Below are positions 41,501 through 53,500 of a stretch of DNA of 64,000 nucleotides, piece by piece. The stretch is from contig OX328102.1 of assembly GCA_946811185.2 (NCBI GenBank), forward strand, positions 63,505,416 through 63,569,415. Reading direction: 5' to 3'. The position numbers and the translations under genes were made by a program. The notes below the pieces were generated by a model that made no database searches, was not told where the DNA came from, and worked only from the letters and a program-made list of their open reading frames with translations. The DNA is from Hippopus hippopus. Taxonomy: Eukaryota > Mollusca > Bivalvia > Cardiida > Cardiidae. Position 1 is the stretch's first letter. Each line of letters opens with the position of its first letter.

Positions 41501-44500
41501 CTTTAGCAGATAACAAATTATTCATACTCTTAAATAAAGCTTTAAACACTTACAGTGTTTCTAACCATAACAATACATACATGATGCTACAGACATCTTT
41601 TACAGAAGTTGGTTGTTTGAAAATTACATTATACACATCATACTACATTCATTTATTTTACATATGTTCAAATTAAGTGTAGCTGATATGATTTTATTTG
41701 TTTCTCGAATAGGAATAAGAGAGACCATTTTAAAACCTGAAAGAGAACATAATTAACTCATTACCAGATAACAAATTTTAGACTTTTAAAGTTCAGAACT
41801 GTTGCAGACAACAAATTAAAAGTGGCTCAAATAGTGGAAATTGTCTTCACAGTGGTAGAAAATATTGTAGGAAAAGGAGACAATGCTAGTTAACAGCCTT
41901 TTCTTCTTTCCCTACAGTGTTTTCAAGTACCTATTTCCTTAGGGACGTCAACACATGGGTATTGTTTGGTAAAGGGTTAACTCTTTACCAAACGACAAAA
42001 TTTTAGACTTGTCCAAATTGAAAGCAGTATATGATGACAAATCAAATGTTGCACAAATAATGAAATTTGTCTTTGAAAGGGTAGAAAATATGGGAAAAGG
42101 AGAACATGCTGGTAACCAGCATTTTCTCCTTTCCCAACAATGTTTTCAAACATCTCTCTCCCCAGGGTCATTAAAGCATGAGATACTTTGGAAACCCTTT
42201 ACCAGACGACAAAATTTTAGCCTTGTCTCAAATTGAAAGTATTTGCAGGCAACAATTTTAGTGTGGCTCGAATGGTACAATTTATCTTTGATAGGGTAGA
42301 AAACATTGTGGGAAAAGGAAAAAAAGCTGGTTACCAGCATTTTCTCTTTTTCCCACAAAGTTTCAAAAAGTTTCTTTTCCAAGTTCGTTTAAAGTCGGCA
42401 TTGTGTGATAAAGGGTTTTATTAAAGAGCTTTTGTAAGATTGTTGCTGTTTCAGGATGAATGGAGAGATCCAGGTAACTAAGGAGCTCAGTGCGACAGAA
42501 ATGTACTCACTCGTCGTTGAGGCCAGAAATAGACTTACTAACATCTCCAGTGAAACCAAACTTCTGGTAGCGAGAAAAGTTTTGCCTAAAGATGTGATGA
42601 GTGAATACTCACCTATAAAACAAAATGGCTATGATGAGCTCATTCACCATCGACAGAAACGATCCGTTAGTTTTTAGTTTGTTCCTTAACACTTTCCATA
42701 CCATAGACGACACCAGAAGCTTTTGTGGACAATGTAGATCAAGATCAGACTGCACAGAACGTGCCGTCTGATCTCTGATGTACTCTGTCCACTGCTAAAT
42801 TCTAGATTATGACAGAATTGTCTCTTGATCTTGCAGAGGAAATGTATTTTTAGCCTTTGAGAAAATGCAATTCATTTTTATTCAGTAGCGAAAGAGTTCA
42901 GAATGCAATATGCTGCATAGATTTTTGTTTGGTCCTAATAGGTTGGGCATCATCATATCTTAACCTTTAATCTTTTACTAAACAATAAAATTTTGGAAGC
43001 AACTAAATTGAAAGCATTTGCAGATGACAAATTGAATGTCGCTCAAAAGATGATTTCTGTGTTTGATAGAGTAGAAAAGACTGTCAGAAAAGGAGAAAAT
43101 GCTGTATATCAGCATTTTCTCCTTTTCCCACATTGTTTTCGAAAGTCTTATTTCTAATTGTAACTCAGGATTGTGTGGTAAAAGATTAACCATGATTACC
43201 AGCATTTTCTATTCTTTGAAAAACAAATTTCATCATTGGAGTAATATTTAATTTGTTGTCTGCAAATGCTTTTGGTTTAGCAAGTCTAAAATTTGTAAAT
43301 TGATACAGTTAACCCTATACTGCACAATCTCAACTTTTAAGACCCTAAACAAGAAGACTTCTGAAAACATTCAGATCCTTGATTTATACCACCCATTTGT
43401 TTAGCCAAGCCAATAGGTTGAAATGCTTTCTGAGTTTCAGGGCAAATGAGAAAAGAAGAATAGTCATTTTCATGTCTTAACCCATTACCACACAATCCCG
43501 AGTTTTAACAACCCTGACCAGGAAGGCTTTTGAAAACATTGTGGGAAATGGAGAAAATGCTGGTAACCAGCATTTTCTCCATTTCCCATAATGTTTTCTA
43601 TCCTACTAAAGACAAAGATCATCCTTTGAGCTACATTTAATTTGTAGCGTGCAGATGCTTTCAGTTTGGTCTAGTACAAAATTTTGTTGTTTTGTAAAGA
43701 GTTAAGATCATGAGAGTTAATTAAGCATCCAAGCTGTCTGTTACAAACAAGACAATAATTGGAGAATTTCTCCTTCAGATTACGGGCAATGACATAACCT
43801 TCACACTGACCAAGCTCACCAACATCAACGAGACAAAGGTCGGGAGTAAAGTCAGTTTCCAACTGGACATAGAGTTTCCTGGCAGCAGTACAATGGACAT
43901 GTTGGTTGAACTGTTCGCACCAGATAATGACTCGACGGTCATGATACTCTGTGACATAAGTGTAAATATCAATGGTCTTACACCAGGTACGTATCTTATT
44001 TAGCAGATGACAAAAGTTCGGACTCAGCCAGGTAGCTCAGCGGTTAGCGTATCTGACTTGTGACCTGATGGTTGAAGGTTTGATACAGGTCGAGGCAAAC
44101 GTTCTTTGCGTCAATTTTTTGCCTCTCACGTCTGATACATTTGAGAAAGTAGTCAGTGGCTTGGAAAGGGTTCTGTCAGTACTGGTGTGAGAAAGCCTAG
44201 AAATACATGCCTGGGTACACTGGCTGCCATGATATGACCTTTGTTGTCGAAATGGCTTTAAACTCAAATACAAACATACAAACAAACCAAAATGCATTTG
44301 CAGGCATAAGTTTTAAATGTGGCTCAAGTGATTTGACTCGACTGTGAAAGGGTAGAAAACATTGTGGGAAAAGGAGAAAATGCTGGTTATCATGTTTTCT
44401 ACCATTTCAAAGACATCTGCAAATGCTTTCAGTTTGCCGAAGGTTGAAATTTCTTTGTCTGCTAAAGAGTTAAGATAATTGGTATGCTTCACAATCGAAT

Positions 44501-47500
44501 GAAATTTCTTTTCAAGTTAAATCATTAACCCTTTACCACACAATCCTGAGTTTCAATGACCTTGAGGAAGAAGGCATTTTCTCCTTTTTCCACAATGTTT
44601 TCTATGCTTTCAAAGACAGATTTTATAATTTGGGCAACTTTCAGTTTGTCAACTGCAAATACTTTGAATTTGGAGAAGACTCAGAATTTTTGTTGTTCGG
44701 TAAAAAGTTGAAAAAAGGAAATGATTCCAAAAACAGTTTGTTATACCTTGCAGATTTCACTCCCCCTGACAACATAGTGCTGGATTCAAAACTGGGAAAC
44801 AACATAACACATGTAAGTTTTTGTCTTAAGAAGTGGAATAGACAATTTGTTTGTAAATTCTATTTATTTCATGCTTTTCAGTAGTTTATTGAGAAACAAC
44901 GGTGGAATATTGTTTGATATTTTATGGTTACAACCAGTGAAAAATACCAATTTCATTTTCTAACTCTTCAATTGAAGGCGGAAACAGTAGTTCCTGCACA
45001 CTAGTTACCTAGGTAAACAGCCCGTTTCATTCAACACAGATAGAAATATGACGAAATTTACCCAACATTTCTCACACTACATAACATTGGAATGCATTAT
45101 GTGGAGGGGGTATGCCACGGGAAATTACAAAAAAAACTGTACTGAATTTTTATGTAAGTCCCCCCCCAAAAAAGGGGTTAGAAGCATGAAATAAATAGAA
45201 TATTTGTTTTTTTGGTTCATTGAGTGACCATCATTGGTGATATTTTCACGAGTGGTATAGTCATAAGTGAAAATATTAGTGATGATGTTCACGACATGAA
45301 ATAAATTTCGATCTTTCATTGAAAAAAAAAAGCAAATATTCTCAATTTATAACTTTTTTACCAAACAATCCCATATTACACCTGCGAGAAAAACAGTATG
45401 GGGAAAATGAGAAAATTTCTCACAATGTTTTCTAGAGTTATCTACAGCAAAAATGTAAAAAACTTGTGTTTGTGTTGGGTTAACACCAAAATTTAACAGT
45501 GATTGAGGCACATACAGTGAAGTCTGAGCTCCAGTTTTAAGAAATGTCATACTATTAACACCAGTTCTATAAATTTGCTTTTCAAAAAATTGCCTTAAAT
45601 GATCAATTTTTTAACCTTTTGCCACATGACAAATTTATAGCTTTGTCCACATTGAAAGTATTTGCAGATGACAAATAGAAGTAACTAAAAACCTGACATT
45701 TGCCATTCAAAGGGTAGAAAATCATTGTGGGAAAAGGAGAAAATGCTGGTTGCCAGCATTTTCTCCTTTTTCAACAATGTTTTCAAAAGGCTTCTTCCTC
45801 AAGACCATTAAAAGTCAGGGTTGTTAAAAGTTGGGATTGTATGGTAAAGGTTTAAAGGTCACTAACCCATACCTATTTACTTTCAGCCTGATCGAGCAAT
45901 CATCAATTTTGGAAACGTACAAAATACTGGAGGAAGCGCAGATACTATAACCATTCTTTATTCAGCCGTCATGGTGGAAAATCCTTCGACAACCAACGGA
46001 AATAGTTACTGGATCAGTGCGGGTGCAGAATTTGACTCGGAAAACTACCTGTGGGTGGGACAGGCCTACGTAACTGCGGATTATGATCTGGTATGGTTTA
46101 CGATTCCCTTCTGTCTAAATATTTCCAGGAACAAATTTACGGCAAATTACTTTAAAAGCATCTAACACTTTACCACATGATGATGAGTTTAACTGACCCT
46201 AGCAAAAATAGTTAACAAAAAAACATTGTTGGAAATATACTGGTTACCAACATTTTCTCCTTTTCCCACAATGTTTCTTCAGGGTTGTTAAAATACTGGA
46301 TTATTTGATAAATAAGGTCAAATACCATCAGGCAATTCAATTTTGGTTAATTTAGATCAGAAGCTAACTAAACGAATTGACAAACATGAAATTTATATTT
46401 TGACAAAAAAAATCTAAGAAATCTCCCTTCAAGATTCTTCATGGAAACAGCCTATTGTAAACATTGTGGGAAAAGGAGAAAATGCTGGGAAGCCAGCATT
46501 TTCTCCTTTTCCCACAATGTTTTCTACCATTTCAAAAACGAACTACATCATTAGAGCCACAGTCGTTTTATCATCTGCAAAGGCTTTCAGTTCGGAAAAG
46601 TGTAAAATTGTGTTGTTTGGGAATTTTTATTTTTCAGACGACCACGTATCAACCACAGTTCTTTGTAAACGCCCCCAGTACAGTTGAACAGGGAAGCTCT
46701 CATAATATTGAAGTGGATATGCAACTGCCTAATCCACATTCCACCTATAACTTTAAAGTAAGGATACTTTTAATATGTTTTTTCATGAATAACAGATATA
46801 TTCTTGGCATTTATAACCTATAAATTTCAAGATGAAGTTATGTTTTTGCCTAACTCTAACCTTGAAATTTCAAGGTGAAGTTATGTTTTTTGCCTAACTC
46901 TAACCTAGAAATTTCAAGATGAAGTTATGTTTTTGCCTAACTCTAACCTTAATATTTCAAGGTGAAGATATGATTTGCCGAACTAAAACCTTAGAATTTC
47001 AAGGTTAAGTAATGTTTTTGCTTCACTCCAACCTTTAAAGTTTAAGGTGAACTTATGTTGTCATCTTTCCTTGAAAATTCAGAGAGAATTTATGTTTTAA
47101 CCTAAGTCTAACCTTGAAATTTCAAAGTGAAGTAATTATTTTGCCTAACTCTAACCTTCATATTTCAACTTAAAATTTTCTGATGTGATATCAAAGATCT
47201 ATGAATTCTTTTGAATTTTGAAAGTAACACAATTTCTGATTGGCTATACAGTTTAAAACTGTCTAGTTTAGCCATTTAGAAGTTGTGTTACTTTGAAATT
47301 TAAAAAAATTCTGAGAAGAGGACAAAGAATGCTATAATTTGAATGTTAAATGAATACTGACAGGGGTGTGAATATTTATGCAATCATGAATGCTACTTTC
47401 GGCCATTTGAACAACTAATTTTGAATATAGAAAATAACACAATTTCTGATTGGCTTAACTGTCTGGTTTTGCCAATCAGAAGTTGTGTTACTTTGAAATC

Positions 47501-50500
47501 AACTATTCACCAAATGACAAAATTTTAAACTAGTCCAAATTGAAAGCATTTGCAGATGACAAAATGCATGTGACTGAAAAATTTGAGTTTGTTTTGGGAA
47601 GGGTAGAAAACATTGTGGGAAAAGGAGAAAATGCCAGAATTTTCTCCTTTTCCCACATTGTTTTCAAAAGTTTTCTTTAGCAAGGTCGTTTAAATTCGAG
47701 ATTGTGTGGTAAAGGGTTAAAAAAAATTCTTTTGAAGAACACTATGAATGTCATTTTGAATGGTAGGTGAATACAGACACATTTATTGATATCTTTGCAA
47801 TCGTGAACAGTTCTTTCAGTTCTTTGAATTTTTCCGTCTAGGTTTACACACCCGCGGATTCCCCTGGCACAATGTCTGTCTGTGCCATGCAGTATCTAAG
47901 TCAAGGATCAAACTTTGGTTGTGGCAATGACTTTTCATCTATCACAGCAGTGTTGACTACAGACCCGGTGGGACCAGGGAACTATATAGGGGCCATGAGC
48001 CTTGGGCAATTGCTAAATATGGGTAAATTTAGAAAGTTCTATTTTGTTATAGGGGTCACTAGCCTGTGGCAACTGTGAAATATCGGTAAATTTAGGAACT
48101 TTTTAATGAAAGGGGTCATGAGCCTTGGGCAACAGCCAAATATCTGTAAATTTAGGAACTTTTTATAAAAGGGGCCATAAGCCTTGGGCAACTGCCAAAT
48201 ATTGGTAAATTTTGGAACTTTTTATTAAAGGAGCCATAAGACTTGGGAAAGATGCTGGCAGAGTACTGGCAAAGTGCTTGTTCATGAAACTCCAGGCTAA
48301 CACAATATACTTGAAATTAAAATGGAAATAGAGGATCTTTACATGAGTGTTTATGTATAATCATTTTTATCAAATGAGTTGACTAAAATTATATGACATG
48401 ACCTTTGGCGATTGTCATATAAGTTTTAGTCAACAAGTGGCTTGGAAAGAAGGTTGTGTCAATACTGGTGTGAGAAACCCAGGAAACACATGTGTAGGTG
48501 CACTGATCACTGTGATATGACCTAAGCTATTAAAATGGTGTTTAACCCTTAACCATACAACAAAAGCGTAGGCTTGTCGGAATCGAAAGCATTTGCACAT
48601 GACAATTTAACTGTTGCTTAAATGATGGAATTTGTCTTTGATAGGGTAGAAAACATAGTGGGAAAAGGAGAAAATGGTGGTTACCAGCATTTTTTCCTTT
48701 TCCCATGATGTTTTCAAAAGCTTTCTTTCTAAGGGTCATTAAAACTCGGGATTATGTGGTAAAAGTTTAATTTCAATACAAACAAACACATTGTTTTTAA
48801 CACAGGATCCAGATTGACGGACCCAATGACTGCTGACAGCAACGTTAGTCTATCCTTTGTCACCCATGTGTACCCTTCAGTCTCTGCCGGGTCGTTAGCC
48901 TCCCTGGCACTCTCGCTTGAAATCGACACAAACACACTGTGGGTTGGTAATCTCAGCATGACCGTCGTTGCCAAAACAGCATCTCCGGTAAGTTGTTTTT
49001 CTCGCTTTTATCTTTACTATAATATGAGATTTTGTTTGGTTTGATGTGTAGGAAATGTTATACTAAGGTATAAATCCTTAGGCTGCCTAAGTGCAACTCA
49101 GAAACCTTTTGAGGACAGTGTAGATCAAGATCAGACTGCATGTTCTGTGTAGTCTGACCCTGGATGTACACTGTCTGGTAAGTAGATATTTTTCCACCAA
49201 AGATGACTTTGAAATAGCAATATTTGAGTTTCATATAACTTATGAAGCAGGTCGAGGGTTGACATATTTGCAATTTACAATTTATGAAAGAGTTAACCCT
49301 TTACCAAACAACAAAATTTTAGACTGGTCCAATTTGAAAGCACTTGCAGACGACAAAATAAACATAACTCAAAAATTGAAATTTGTTTCCAGCAGGGTAG
49401 AAAATATTGTGGGAAAAGGAGAAAATGCTGGTTACCAGCATTTTCTCCTTTTCCCACAATGTTTTCAAAAGGCTTCTTTCTCAGGGTCGTAAAAACCAGG
49501 GATTGTTTGGTAAAGGGTTAAAAAGGGAAAGGAACAGTTGCATTTTTCAAGAAATTGCTCTTTTTCATTCAATATTTTCCTTGCATTAACCTTTTACCCT
49601 ACAATCCCAACTTGTGCGACCTTGAGAAAAAAAGTTCTTGAAAAAATTGTGGAAAAAGGAGAAAATGCTGGTTAAAAGAAAAAAATTGTTATCTGCAAGA
49701 ACTTTCAGTTTGGACCAATCTAAAATGTTTTTTGTTTGGTATAGAAAAAAGGTAATTCTTGTCTGTTCCTTTTTAGGTTGATCCAGTGATTTCCACAGTT
49801 GCAACAATTTTTCAAGGCAGTGCAGCTACAGTGGGGGAGCCATTTTCAATCACTTACGACCTGACGGTTCCTTCGCCCTCCCAGGCAGGGGCTGGCTCCC
49901 ATTATGTATTTGAAGTGCTGGCTCCCTTCACAACAGAGGCCATTTTTTCGGTGTGTAGCCTGGAGATTGTCTCTGTTGGTAGAGACTTGCCATGTATTAA
50001 AATAGCAGATTTAGTACCGGTGTATACTTCTAGGGGTGCTGCTGGCTCTTTGCCAGATACTGTTACGTTGGATATTGGTGAGCAAACTTATTGGTTTTAT
50101 TGAATTGAATTAAATTTTTATGTTATTTATCATTGCCACCAGTTGTCCATATGGGTGAGGCTCCCTGAAGGCTGTCAATAGTTACAGGGGATAGTGCAGA
50201 TACAGGACAAAACCCGTTCTAAGTTACGCCTGGTTCTTAAATGTGCTCGGTGTATGGCACCGCCATACAGGACCTCGGTTTAATGTCTCATCTGAAAGAC
50301 TATTAATAATTTTAGCTGGCCAGCCTTGGGAATCAAACCAACAACCTCAACTGACCCGAAATTTGACATTTACGAGTCCTACACTCTACCACTTGAGCTA
50401 TGCGGGCTGGTTTTCATTGTTTTGTTGTTTAAAAAATTTATACTTGTTCATATTCAAAGCATTTGTAGACAACAACAAAGACCGTGGCTAAAATGGGAGA

Positions 50501-53500
50501 CTTTGTCTTCAACCCTTTACCACTCAATCCCGACTTTTAACGACCCCCAAAAAAGAAGACTTTTGAAAGCATTATGAGAAAAGAAGAAAATGCTGGTAAC
50601 CAGTATTTTCTCCTTTTCTAACAATGTTTTCAACCCACTCAAGAACAAACTTCAAGTTTGGAGTCACATTTCTTTTGTCGTCTGCAAATGCTTTCATTTT
50701 GGACGAGTCTGAAACTGTTGTTTGGTAAAGAGTTAGTACTAGTAAAAAATCTTGTTGGGAGAGATTTTAAAGACAGCGCATTAGACAAATATGCCTGTAC
50801 ATGTACCTCCACTTAGAGAAGTATATATGTCTCTTTTGCATTCATTAGAGGGGGTAATTCTACTGTTTTTGTTCTTGTAGGAGAAGTGACAAATATGGGC
50901 ATATACAATCAGATAGGGGACAACACTATACAAGTAAAGGCCACACTGTCCCCTATTGAGGGCAAAGCCGTTCCCACCTCTAGTTACCTCGTGTACTTTG
51001 GTGTCACTGTAGATTCTCTGTCAATAGTTGTTCACAATGAGAGTATACTGGTTCAGAATCCCTCAACTTCTATTGCTGTGACAGTATGTAACTTTGTCAT
51101 ATTAAGTTGTACGTAATGATTCCGCTGACTCTATCGAAGGCAAAGCTTTTCCTACTTCTAGTTACCTTGTGTACTTTGGTGTCACTGTAGATTCTGTGTC
51201 AATAGTTGTCCATAGTGAGAGCATACTGGCACACAATCCTTCAACTTCAATTGCTGTGACAGTAAGTAAGTTTGTCTAATTAACTCGTACCTAATAATTC
51301 CGCCAAGCCCAATAGTGCAGTCTGTAACGTACAGAAATTAATATCAGGGTTCCGTTGGTTTCAGTCCACAGCTTGGGCTGTTCCTTTTGGAGGGATGATG
51401 TTATTTATTGCAACAGGATTAATTCCTCTCTCACCAATGATCATTTTTTCAACAGTGGTTTTGTGGGAAAGCAGCCATTGGCTGGGGAAGAATTTGGTGT
51501 AAGCACTGGTTATAGACACTCCAGGAGAGCATGGATAGGTGCACTGGCTACCATGATATAGCTGAAATGACGTTGAAAAAGATGTTAAACACCATACAAA
51601 CAAGCAAAACTGACAACACCATGTTTTAACCATCCTGCATGGCCTAGCTGCAAAAAGTAGGATTTATAACCTGGAGGCCCTGGATTTGAGACTCACTGCA
51701 AGCACTGGCGTTTTTGTGGGGATGCCCTTGGGTAAGACACTTCATAGCCCCAGCATAGAACTGGTGAAAGCAAGGACTAACGTGAAGCTGTTGCCTTGAT
51801 ATGATTGACAAAATGTTGAAAGTGGCGTAAAACAACTTTCAATTAATTAATCAATTTTTAACCTTTTAGCACATAGTCAAATGTTCGAATGACGCTAGGG
51901 AACAGAATTGTAGACTTGCCTGTGTTGAAAACATTTTGAAGACAAACAGTTAACCCTTTACCAAACAATCTCGGGTTTTAACGACCCTAGGGAAGATACT
52001 TTCTGAAAACATTGTGGGAAAAGGAGAAAATGCTGGTAACCAGCATTTTCTCCTTTTCCCACAATGTTTTCTACCGTATCAAAAAAAAATTGCATCAATT
52101 GAGCCACATTGAAATTGTTGTCTGCAATTGCTTTCAGTTTGGACAAGGCTTAAAATTTTGTTGTCTGGTACAGGGTTAAGTGAGGCAATAGCTGTTTTGT
52201 AAAAGATTAAAGGTATTTGTAATCCTAGTTTCTTTGACATGTATTACAGAATGATACAGCTCCCAGTTTTAACATGGATTTCTGGGATTCTCAATCTGAC
52301 GTACGAGTCAATGGTGTAACAAGAATAGATCTGGACATGCTCACGGCCATGAATACAACATATCCTGTAATGGAGCTAGAATTTCTCATGCCAACTGATA
52401 CCTCCAGTACTTTCTTCCATGTCTGTAAAGTAGAGGTGGAGTCAAAAGGCAGGAATCTTCCATGTTTGACACCTGAATGGTCAAACCAGATTGTAGAATA
52501 TCTGTCATTGTAAGTAAAAAAATTTAGTCAAAACAGCATTAGTCACCACTTCAATCAAGCAACTTGCTAAAAGCATTGGAGTATTAATTATTATACTGCA
52601 AAGTAAATTTCTTGAGATCTGATTGGATACTATGCCCCATACATTTATTCCTGTACACTGGCAAAATCCGCGCAAAAGCAGTTTCTCTTTCAGGAGCCCC
52701 ATATACATGACTACACTTTCAACACAACATCCAAAATGGCAGCATCGATCAATACCAGCCGCCCACAAGACAAACATACTGTGTAGCCTGCACCACATTA
52801 TAACTAGTTTCCCTTGATGGTTGTTATTAATGTGCAAAGTATGGATTACTTTTGAAAATAAATGAATAGAGTTACATATATTATCATTTGTTGTCATTCT
52901 AAAACAAATACACTGGGTTAAAATGAGCCATCCCTTCATCAGCTAAGCAAACTGTGTAGTGCTGAAACTCGTACATTGTAACGTTAAAGGGATAACCTAA
53001 TGGTGGTTTGAGGCAATTAATGGTCATTTACTTTTGCCAACCAATCATTAAAATGCATATTTACTTACCTTGAGGTTGTTTTAATCCATGTTTAAATAAA
53101 AATATGTCCAATGTCTATGGCAGTGACATCATCAAATTAATGCACCAACCTTCACGTTTTGCCAATGTTTAAGTGACGTCAGTTCTCAGTGACATCAGTT
53201 TTCAATGAGTTGGAGCACTCATAAGGGAAATTCTATTGTGTCAGCATACTCAATCCGCAAGACCATAAAACAGGGAAATTTCACTGAATGCATGTTGAAA
53301 TGGTAACACTTTGCAGTTACAAATTCGTTGTAATAATGTATTAGTCTGTGTGTACAAGGCAACAACCTGAACAGACCAATATTGTTTGTTCCTTGACTGG
53401 TTGTGTAACTCTTTTCCTAGTAACAAGCTTTACTCCTTTTTCAACAATGTTTTCAGATGCCCTTTTTCTATGGTCAGTAGGCCCGGCTGCATAGCTCAAT

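Noticed and set aside
46808..47170. Interstitial telomere repeat
   Set aside because: CTAACC occurs once per 46-bp unit. There is no (TTAGGG)n run.
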